DNA from: Serinicoccus marinus DSM 15273
Lineage (GTDB): Bacteria > Actinomycetota > Actinomycetes > Actinomycetales > Dermatophilaceae
Length of the DNA: 64,000 nucleotides
Assembly (NCBI RefSeq): GCF_008386315.1
Contig: NZ_CP043808.1
Span: 3,038,001-3,102,000 of the forward strand
Direction: 5' to 3'
Each line of letters begins with the position of its first letter. Position 1 is the first letter of the stretch. A model generated the notes under the pieces. The model was given only the letters and a program-made list of their open reading frames with translations, was not told the DNA's origin and ran no database searches. Positions 7,962 to 15,048 of the stretch are shown here, piece after piece. Made by a program: the position numbers and the translations under genes.

Positions 7962-8977
7962 GCCCGACCACCTACGCCAAGGCGCTCAACGCCGCGCTGC
8001 GCGACGCGCTGACCGAGGACCCGGACGTGCTCGTCATGGGCGAGGACGTCGGCGCGCTCGGCGGCGTCTTCCGCATCACCGACGGCCTCACCCGGGACTT
8101 CGGCGAGGACCGCTGCGTCGACACCCCGCTGGCCGAGGCCGGGATCGCCGGCTTCGCCGTCGGGCTCGCGATGCAGGGCTTCCGGCCCGTGGTCGAGATG
8201 CAGTTCGACGCCTTCGGCTACCCCGCCTTCGAGCAGGTCACCTCGCACATCGCCAAGATGCGCAACCGGACCCGCGGCGCACTGCCGATGCCGCTGGTCA
8301 TCCGGATCCCGTATGCCGGGGGCATCGGCGGCGTCGAGCACCACTGCGACTCCTCCGAGGGCTACTACGTCCACACGCCGGGGCTGCACGTCGTCACCCC
8401 CGCGACGCCGGCCGACGCCTACTCGCTGCTGCGCGAGTCCATCGCCTCCGACGACCCGGTCGTCTTCATGGAGCCGAAGAGCCAGTACTACACCAAGGCC
8501 GACCTCGAGCTGCCCACGAGCACCGAGCCGATCGGGCAGGCCGCGGTGCGCCGTGAGGGGTCCGACGTCACGCTCGTGACCTACGGCCCGCAGCTCGCGA
8601 CCGCGCTCAAGGCGGCCGAGGTCGCCGCCGCCGAGGAGGACTGGGACGTCGAGGTCATCGACCTGCGCACACTCGTGCCCTTCGACGACGCGACCGTGGA
8701 GGCCTCGGTGCGCCGGACCGGGCGGGCCGTCGTGCTCGCCGAGGCGCAGGGCTTCGCCGGGATGGGCGCCGAGATCGCCGCCCGGGTGCAGGAGCGCTGC
8801 TTCCACAGCCTCGCCGCGCCGGTGCTGCGGGTCAGCGGGCTGGACATCCCCTACCCGCCGCCCAAGCTGGAGCACACCCACCTGCCCGGGGTCGACCGCA
8901 TCCTCGACACCATCGCCCGGCTGCAGTGGGACGACGAGCCCGACCACACGCATACCCCGGCGGAGGTGTCGGCATGA
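7958..8977 (+). CDS. bkdB: Branched-chain 2-oxoacid dehydrogenase E1 beta subunit
   Basis: A 339-residue transketolase-like subunit. MGEDVGALGGVFRITDGL and DTPLAEAGIAGFAVGLAMQG are the E1beta pyrimidine-domain motifs. EMQFDAFGYPAFEQVTSHIA fits the branched-chain clade, and YGPQLATALKAAE and DLRTLVPFD open the transketolase C-domain. It pairs with the preceding subunit as an alpha2beta2 heterotetramer. Overlaps of 4 nt (ATGA) on both sides show tight translational coupling with E1alpha and E2. Confidence 0.94.
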   Translation: MSPTTYAKALNAALRDALTEDPDVLVMGEDVGALGGVFRITDGLTRDFGEDRCVDTPLAEAGIAGFAVGLAMQGFRPVVEMQFDAFGYPAFEQVTSHIAKMRNRTRGALPMPLVIRIPYAGGIGGVEHHCDSSEGYYVHTPGLHVVTPATPADAYSLLRESIASDDPVVFMEPKSQYYTKADLELPTSTEPIGQAAVRREGSDVTLVTYGPQLATALKAAEVAAAEEDWDVEVIDLRTLVPFDDATVEASVRRTGRAVVLAEAQGFAGMGAEIAARVQERCFHSLAAPVLRVSGLDIPYPPPKLEHTHLPGVDRILDTIARLQWDDEPDHTHTPAEVSA

Positions 8978-10428
8978 CGCAGGTCTTCCGGCTGCCCGAC
9001 CTGGGCGAGGGGCTCACCGAGGCCGAGATCGTCGAGTGGCACGTCAGCGCTGGTGACGAGGTCGTCGTCGACCAGGAGGTCGTCACCGTCGAGACGGCCA
9101 AGGCCGCGGTCTCGGTCCCCTGCCCGTATGCCGGCACCGTCGCCCAGGTGCACGCCGAGGCTGGGCAGGTGCTGCCCGTCGGCGAGCCGCTCATCACGAT
9201 CGGCGCCGAGGTGGCCGCCGGTGACGGCGCTGGTGCCGACATCAACACTGCTGCGAGCGCCCGCTCGCGGGCCGACGGTGAGGTCGGCCCGCAGGGTGCC
9301 GGCGGTGAGCAGTACCGCGAGGAGGAGCGCGCCGGGGCCGAGCTGCCCGAGGACGAGCCCGAGCGGCCGCTCATCGGCTACGGCGCGGGCGAGGGCCCGG
9401 CCCGCCGCGCCCGGCCCGGCGGCCGACGCCGAGGCGCCGCGGCGACCCGACCGGACACCCCGTCCGTCCGCGACACCACCTCCCGACCGGACACTCCTGC
9501 TGCCCGCCCGGACCACCCGGCCGCCGTCCGCGTCATCTCCCCGCTGGTGCGCAGGCTGGCCGCGGATCGGGGCGTCGACATCGCCGAGGTGCCGCCCGGC
9601 CCGACCGGCGTGATCCGCAAGGCCGACCTCACGGCATACCTCGAGCGGACCGACGGGGTGTCCGGTCGCCAGGACGACCTGACCGACGGGGTGTCGGGTC
9701 GCGGTGGACAGCAGGCAGCAGGGGTGCCCGGTCGCGAGGAGCGGCGCATCCCGATCCAGGGGGTGCAGCGCCTCATGGTCGAGCGGCTCTCGACCTCGCG
9801 CCACGAGATCCCGGATGCCACGACCTGGGTGGACGTCGACGCCACCCGGCTCATGAAGGCCAAGGACGCGCTGAAGGCGGCCCGCCCCGACGCGGACATC
9901 GGCGTGCTCCCCCTGCTCGCCCGGATCACCGTGGCCGGGCTGCGGGCCTACCCCGCCCTCAACTCCTCGGTCGACACCGAGGCCGGCGAGATCGTCCACC
10001 ACGGCGCGGTCAACCTGGGCTTCGCGGCGCAGAGCCCACGCGGCCTGGTGGTGCCCGTCGTCCACGGCGCCGACGCCCTGACGACGGCCGAGCTGGCCGC
10101 CGCGCTGCGTGAGCTGACGGTCCGCGCCCGGGACGGCAAGCTGTCCCCCGCGCAGCTGACGGGAGGCACGTTCACGCTCAACAACTACGGCGTCTTCGGG
10201 GTGGACGGCTCGACGCCGATCATCAACCACCCCGAGGCCGCGATGCTCGGCGTGGGCCGGATCGTGGACAAGCCGTGGGCGCACCGGGGCAAGGTCAAGG
10301 TCCGCAAGGTGACCCAGCTGTCCTTCACCTTCGACCACCGGGTGTGCGACGGCGGCACGGCGGGCGGGTTCCTGCGGTTCGTGGCTGACTGCGTGGAGCA
10401 GCCGGCGGCCCTCCTCGCCGACCTCTGA
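8974..10428 (+). CDS. bkdC: Branched-chain 2-oxoacid dehydrogenase E2 (dihydrolipoamide acyltransferase)
   Basis: A 484-residue three-domain protein. The lipoyl domain (1-80) has lipoyl lysine in VETAKAAVSVP. A long Pro/Arg/Asp-rich linker (about 85-185) follows. The peripheral-subunit-binding domain is SPLVRRLAADRGVDIAEVPP...GVIRKADLTAYL (about 188-225). After a second linker comes the acyltransferase domain (about 255-484), with active-site DHRVCDGGTAGGFL. It transfers the acyl group to CoA. The start at 8974 overlaps E1beta; upstream in-frame codons lack homology. Both linkers carry copies of one 16-nt sequence in opposite orientations. No E3 gene lies nearby. Confidence 0.94.
   Translation: MTQVFRLPDLGEGLTEAEIVEWHVSAGDEVVVDQEVVTVETAKAAVSVPCPYAGTVAQVHAEAGQVLPVGEPLITIGAEVAAGDGAGADINTAASARSRADGEVGPQGAGGEQYREEERAGAELPEDEPERPLIGYGAGEGPARRARPGGRRRGAAATRPDTPSVRDTTSRPDTPAARPDHPAAVRVISPLVRRLAADRGVDIAEVPPGPTGVIRKADLTAYLERTDGVSGRQDDLTDGVSGRGGQQAAGVPGREERRIPIQGVQRLMVERLSTSRHEIPDATTWVDVDATRLMKAKDALKAARPDADIGVLPLLARITVAGLRAYPALNSSVDTEAGEIVHHGAVNLGFAAQSPRGLVVPVVHGADALTTAELAAALRELTVRARDGKLSPAQLTGGTFTLNNYGVFGVDGSTPIINHPEAAMLGVGRIVDKPWAHRGKVKVRKVTQLSFTFDHRVCDGGTAGGFLRFVADCVEQPAALLADL
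9449..9700. repeat. 16-nt repeats in opposite orientation within the E2 linkers
   Basis: GACGGGGTGTCCGGTC occurs at 9652-9667, with one mismatch at 9685-9700, and as its exact reverse complement at 9449-9464. A partial inverted copy lies at 9485-9493. All are in-frame and encode only flexible linker residues (PDTPSVR one way, TDGVSGR the other). Confidence 0.8.
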
Positions 10429-10444
10429 GGCACCTGACCCTCAG
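10425..10444. terminator. Bidirectional hairpin between bkd operon and cell-wall protein gene
   Basis: CTGAGG-CACCTGAC-CCTCAG gives a 6-bp stem and 8-nt loop covering both convergent stop codons. Stem is short, so terminator activity is tentative. Confidence 0.5.
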
Positions 10445-12302
10445 GAGGTCAGCCGCAGGAGGGTCCGCCGGACGTCCTCGCCGACCGCGCCGGCCCCGCC
10501 GGTGAGCACGAGCCGCTCGGGCGCGATCCGCTCCAGCGCCTCCCGGGTCGCGGTCGGCACCCTGCCCGGGGCCGTCAGCAGGACGGCGCCGCCCTGGGCG
10601 GCAGCGACCGGCCCGGCCGCCAGCGCGTCGGCGAAGGTCAGACCGGACCCGACGTGCAGCACCTCGGCACCCCGGCCCGCGAGCAGGGCTGCGGTGGCGT
10701 ACCGGTCATCCCCACCGATCCGCTGCACGCTGCTGCCGAGCTCCTCCAGGTCCTCCTCGACCGTGCCGGCCACCGCGCCCTCCCCGCCGACGACGACGAT
10801 GCGCGCGGGGTCGAGGTCACGCAGCGCGGCCGCGGTCGCCTCGGGGATCTCGTCGTGACGCACGAGCAGCACGGGCGCCTCCTGCTGGCCGGCCCGTGCG
10901 GCTGCGGCGAGCGCGTCCGGGAAGTCCTCCCCCGTGGCGATGAAGACGCTGCCCCGCCGCTGCACGGGCTCCACCTGGGCCACGGCGGCGGCGGTCTCGT
11001 AGCGGCCGGGCCCGGACACCCGCTCCGTCGGGGCCAGCTCGGCGGCCTCATCCAGGACGGTCCGGGGCACGGCGCCCTCGCCGCCGACCACGAGGATCTC
11101 GCTCGGCTCGAGCCGCAGCAGCGCCGCGCGGGTGGCCGCCGGCAGCCGGGCACCACCGGTGAGGAGCACGGCCTCACCCCGGGCGCCCGCCTTGGCCGCG
11201 GCGGCCAGGGCGTCCGGGAAGTCACGACCGCTCGTGAGGAAGACCCGACCACCCGGGTCGGCGTCCCGCGCGAGCAGGGCCGCGGTCGCATACCGGTCCG
11301 CGCCGCCGACGCGGTCCACCGCGGGACGGTATGCCGCGACCCCGGCCTCGTCGCAGCCGCTGGTGGCGGGTCGGTCAGGGTGGCGGTGTAGGACGGGGCC
11401 AGGTGCGAGCCGCTGCCGTAGAGCTGGGCGCGCCCGACGACGGCGGGGCACCGGGGATCGAGGTAGGTGCTGGGGCATACCCAGTCGCGGAGGTCGACGA
11501 AGGACGCCCCGTGCACCCGGGCCGCGGCCTCGCGCATCGAGGGGTTGCCGCTGTACTGGTCCGGCAGCCAGACCGCGCACGAGCTCAGGCTCTCGCCCCC
11601 CTCGATCGCCTGCGCGACGCAGGCGGCGGGGTTGCCGCCGGTGGGACCGGGCGAGTCCCAGAGCGCCACGACCTCCTCGACCCCCAGCCCGCGCAGCCAG
11701 GTCCAGGTGCGCACGTAGCCGTCGGCGACGTCCTGGCGCATCCCCCCGGTGATGACGAGATCGGGCGGGTCGTCCTCCAGGTGCTCCCGCAGCTCGGCCT
11801 TGTAGGCGTCGCACTCGGGGTAGGAGGGCTCCGGCTCGTCGGTGAAGGAGCAGGCGAGCTTGGTATACATCCGCAGTCGCCAGCCCTCGCGCAGCGCGAT
11901 CTCCTCCAGCGCCGGGAAAAACTGCCCGACCTTGGAGGATCCGAGGACAGCCACCTCGACGTCGCCGTCGGGGTCGCCGTAGACGCACCCGGGCCGGACC
12001 GTCGTGCCGCTGCGCCCGACGTGGCAGCCGTCGGCGTAGTAGGCGGGGTACATCCGCGTGACGGCGCTGACGGGCGGGGTCGTCGGGAAGACCGGCGCGT
12101 CGCGCGTGAGGTCGTCGAACTCCGCCCGCGGCTCGCTCCACCCGTCCCCCCGCAGCGCGCGGGCACCGAGATCGTCCTCGTCGCCGGTCAGCGCGAGCGA
12201 GGGCGCTCCGGCGAGCATCAGCGCGCTCGTCAGGAGCAGCGCGAGCACCGCGCGCAGCCGTGCGCGCGGGCTCGGTCGAGCGGGAGGAGCGGGGATGGGC
12301 AC
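10441..12302 (-). pseudogene. Secreted SGNH-like protein with three cell-wall-binding type 2 repeats, frameshifted
   Basis: In one frame: a signal peptide (RLRAVLALLLTSALMLAGA) and an SGNH-hydrolase-like domain as found at the C-end of acyltransferase-3 proteins (VAVLGSSKVGQFFPALEEIA, PDLVITGG, YGSGSHLAPSYT). In the next frame: three CWB_2 repeats, each with VGGxDRYxTAA / DFPDALAA / VVGGEGAV segments. The frames meet near 11368, where adding one base to GACCCGCCACC restores one protein of about 620 residues. The usual SGNH Ser motif (GDSH) reads GSSK here, so catalysis is doubtful. The GTG start (12302) follows a TAGACT box by 7 nt. It is probably a wall-anchored surface protein if intact. 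Confidence 0.72.
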
Positions 12303-12309
12303 ACGCGGG

Positions 12310-12319
12310 AGTCTAGGGT
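12310..12319. promoter_or_regulatory. Overlapping divergent -10 boxes
   Basis: AGTCTAGGGT holds TAGACT on the minus strand (12310-12315, 7 nt before the GTG at 12302) and TAGGGT on the plus strand (12314-12319), overlapping by the central TA. The plus gene also has CACGAT (12331-12336) exactly 7 nt before its GTG, which may be its real -10. Confidence 0.5.
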
Positions 12320-12343
12320 CCGGCGTCTGGCACGATCGACCTC

Positions 12344-13279
12344 GTGGATCAGGCGGAGGTGGTGGCGCTCGCCCGCGCCCGGCCCTGGGCGGACCAGGAC
12401 TGGGCGGCACCGATCCTCGACTCCTTCCCCGACGTCCTGGCCCGCACGGTGGACCGGTGGGACCTGGCGATCGAGCGCGCGCACCTGGACGGCGTCGGCC
12501 TTCCCGTGCTGGAGGTGCGTCGCGGCGGGGCGCCCGCCGCGGTCAAGTTCGACGACGCGGGCACCGACCTGACACAGCAGGTGCGGGTGATGACCGCCGC
12601 GAACGGGCGCGGCTACTGCCGGGTGCTGGACCGCGCCGAGGACATCGGGTCGGCGCTCCTGGAGCGGCTCGGTCCCTCGCTGGCGAGGACCGTCCCGGAC
12701 GGCGTCGCGCAGGTGGAGGTCCTCGTCGACCTGCTGGAGCCCGCGTGGGAGCTGCCGCTCGCGGTCGCCCAGGACGAGCAGCTCGGCGAGAAGGCCAGCC
12801 AGCTGCTCGCGATCGTCGAGACCGAGGTCGCCGACGCCGGGTGGGTGCGGGCGCATACCCGCGCCTTCGCCCACGCGGCCGCCCTGGCCCGCGAGCTGGT
12901 CGCCGCCCCGCTGACGGACCGGGTGGTGGTCCACGGCGACGCGCACAGCCTCAACGTGCTGCAGCGGCCGTTGTCGGGGTATGCCTTCATCGACCCGGAC
13001 GGCTTCCTGTGCGAGCCAGAGTACGACGCCGGCGTGGCGCTGCGCGACCTCATGGCCGAGCTGGAGTCCCTGGCGCGCACCGAGCCCCCGAGCGCCGTGC
13101 GCTCCTGGCACCGGGCGCAGGTCGCCCGCGTCGCCGCGCGGCTCGGGCTCGACGCGGACCGGGTCGAGGCGTGGGCCTTCGTCGAGCGCGTCTGCACCGG
13201 TGTCTGGCTGCACCGGCTCGGCTTCCTCGAGGAGGGCGAGCGCTGGTTGCGCTCGGCCGGCCTGCTCACACCGGGCTGA
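12344..13279 (+). CDS. Aminoglycoside/hydroxyurea phosphotransferase-family kinase
   Basis: A 311-residue protein of the APH(6)/hydroxyurea kinase family. The catalytic loop is VVHGDAHSLNVLQRP (Brenner motif H-G-D-x-H-x2-N), followed by the metal-binding aspartate in FIDPDGFLCEPEYDAGVALRD. The N-terminal lobe is short, as in this family. It probably phosphorylates a small hydroxyl compound or antibiotic; resistance is not proven by sequence. The GTG start follows CACGAT by 7 nt with no ribosome site. It converges on etfA over a strong hairpin. Confidence 0.85.
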   Translation: MDQAEVVALARARPWADQDWAAPILDSFPDVLARTVDRWDLAIERAHLDGVGLPVLEVRRGGAPAAVKFDDAGTDLTQQVRVMTAANGRGYCRVLDRAEDIGSALLERLGPSLARTVPDGVAQVEVLVDLLEPAWELPLAVAQDEQLGEKASQLLAIVETEVADAGWVRAHTRAFAHAAALARELVAAPLTDRVVVHGDAHSLNVLQRPLSGYAFIDPDGFLCEPEYDAGVALRDLMAELESLARTEPPSAVRSWHRAQVARVAARLGLDADRVEAWAFVERVCTGVWLHRLGFLEEGERWLRSAGLLTPG

Positions 13280-13307
13280 GGCCCGGCGTGACGGGCCCCC
13301 TCAGCCC
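13273..13307. terminator. Bidirectional terminator between kinase gene and etfA
   Basis: GGGCTGAGG (13273-13281) pairs perfectly with CCTCAGCCC (13299-13307), and the 17-nt interior can add CCCG/CGGG pairs. It contains both convergent stop codons. Confidence 0.7.
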
Positions 13308-14281
13308 AGCTCCTCCAGCACCGCGGGCAGCACCTCGTGCATGTCCCCGACGACGGCATACCGGGCCTTGGTGACCATGGGCGCCTCGGCGTCGGTGTTG
13401 ACCGCGATGATGGTCTTGGACGAGCTGCAGCCGGCCCAGTGCTGGATGGCGCCGCTGATGCCGCAGGCGAGATAGAGGTCGGGCGAGATCCGGCTGCCCG
13501 TCTGCCCGACCTGCTCGTGGTGCGGCCGCCAGCCGAGGCTGGTGACGACCCGCGAGACCCCGACCGCGCCACCGAGCCGGGTCGCGAGCGCCTCGACGTC
13601 GGAGAACTGGTCGGCCCCGCCCACGCCGCGCCCGGCCCCGACGACGACGTCGGCGCCGGTCAGCGCGGAGGTGTCGCCACCCTCACGCTCCTCGACGCGC
13701 ACCACCTGGGCCGCCAGGTCGGCCTCGGTGAGCTCGGCCGCGACGCGCTCCACGCGCGCCGCGCCCGGCGTCGCCGCGGGCTCCGGGGCGACCGCGTGCC
13801 CGGCGACCGAGGCCACCGCGAGTCCGCCGTCGGCGCCCAGGGCGACGCGCTCCAGCACCGCACCACCGACGACCTGGCGCTCCACCTCCAGCGGCTCGGC
13901 CTGCACGACCGCGACGAGGTTGCACGGCATCGGCACGCCGCGGGCGGCGGCGACGTGGGCCAGCACCTCGTTGCCGCGCGGGGTCCCGCCGGCGAGCAGG
14001 TAGGCCGCGCCGGACGCCCCGGCCGCGGCGTCGACGACGCGGGACCAGGCGCGGGCGGCATACCGCTCCAGCCGGTCGTCGTCGCTGACGTGGACGGTGC
14101 CGACACCGTGCTCGCGGCAGTGGGCGAGCGCAGCATCGTCGGGATCCCCGACCGCCCCCACCAGGACCGCGTCGAGACGATCTCCGCCGGGCAGCTGCCG
14201 GGCGAAGGTCAACGTCTCCCGGGACACGACCGACAGGCCCTCGCCCGCCTCGTCCGGCTCCACGACCACCAGCACGCTCAT
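13301..14281 (-). CDS. etfA: Electron-transfer flavoprotein alpha subunit
   Basis: A 326-residue protein. The N-terminal half is the ETF alpha/beta-fold domain (LTFARQLPGGDRLDAVLVG). The C-terminal FAD domain is textbook: VVGAGRGVGGADQFSDVEAL, GWRPHHEQVGQTGSRISPDLYLACGISGAIQH and SKTIIAVNTDAEAPMV. It accepts electrons from the flavin dehydrogenase encoded two genes upstream and passes them to the quinone pool. It is the last gene of a three-gene operon and overlaps etfB by ATGA. Confidence 0.95.
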   Translation of the reverse strand: MSVLVVVEPDEAGEGLSVVSRETLTFARQLPGGDRLDAVLVGAVGDPDDAALAHCREHGVGTVHVSDDDRLERYAARAWSRVVDAAAGASGAAYLLAGGTPRGNEVLAHVAAARGVPMPCNLVAVVQAEPLEVERQVVGGAVLERVALGADGGLAVASVAGHAVAPEPAATPGAARVERVAAELTEADLAAQVVRVEEREGGDTSALTGADVVVGAGRGVGGADQFSDVEALATRLGGAVGVSRVVTSLGWRPHHEQVGQTGSRISPDLYLACGISGAIQHWAGCSSSKTIIAVNTDAEAPMVTKARYAVVGDMHEVLPAVLEELG

Positions 14282-15048
14282 CGCACGACCCCGATCTCCC
14301 GCAGCACGGCGACCAGGCGCGGCGCGGCGGCCGCCCCCTCGCCGAGCACCTCGACATTGCTCTCCGGTGGTGGCAGCACCCGCAGGCCCAGCCGGCCCGA
14401 CCCCTGCGGCGCCGCTCCCGGCGGGACCACCTCGACCTGCGCCTTCTTGGCCTTCATCCGCCCGCTGATGTTGGGGTAGCGCGGCTCGACGCCGCCCTCC
14501 CAGACGGTGAGCACAGCCGGCAGCGGCACGTCGTAGACCTCGGTCGGGCCGGACACGCTGGAGCGCACCTCGAGCCGCTCACCGGCGAGCGTCACCTCCT
14601 GCGCCCCGGCCACCACAGGCCGGTCGAGCAGGTGCGCCAGCCGGATCCCTACCTGGTGGTCGCCGGTGTCGGCGGCGTCGTTGCCGACGAGGACGAGGCC
14701 GAAGCCGGACCCGTCGGCCTCCCGGGCGCGGACCACGTCGGCGATGGCGCTGGCGACGTCGGCCGGGCCGTAGTCGTCGGCGACAGCGTCGATGCGCACC
14801 GCCTCGTGCGCCCCGACGGCCAGCGCGGCGCGCAGCTGCTCGACGCTGTCCTCGTCACCGAGCGTCAGCACCGTGACCGAGCCGCCGGTCTCCCCGGCGA
14901 CCTGCACGCCGAGCTCGACCGCGCACTCCTCGTGCGCGCTCATCGTCCACCCGGCATACCGGCCGTCGACACCGCCGCCGTCCGCGGTGAGCACCACCTC
15001 GCCGGAGGTGTCCGGCACCCGCTTGACGCAGACCAGGACGTCGGTCAT
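14278..15048 (-). CDS. etfB: Electron-transfer flavoprotein beta subunit
   Basis: A 256-residue protein opening MTDVLVCVKRVPDTSGEV. It shows the ETF-beta signature around LTVWEGGVEPRYPNISGRMKAKKAQVE and the nucleotide-binding GNDAADTGDHQVGIRLAHLL. It forms the ETF heterodimer with the next gene product. The start at 15048 overlaps the stop of the upstream dehydrogenase (ATGA), so all three proteins are made from one transcript. This binding indicates that the upstream enzyme is a dehydrogenase using ETF, not an oxygen-using oxidase. Confidence 0.95.
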   Translation of the reverse strand: MTDVLVCVKRVPDTSGEVVLTADGGGVDGRYAGWTMSAHEECAVELGVQVAGETGGSVTVLTLGDEDSVEQLRAALAVGAHEAVRIDAVADDYGPADVASAIADVVRAREADGSGFGLVLVGNDAADTGDHQVGIRLAHLLDRPVVAGAQEVTLAGERLEVRSSVSGPTEVYDVPLPAVLTVWEGGVEPRYPNISGRMKAKKAQVEVVPPGAAPQGSGRLGLRVLPPPESNVEVLGEGAAAAPRLVAVLREIGVVR

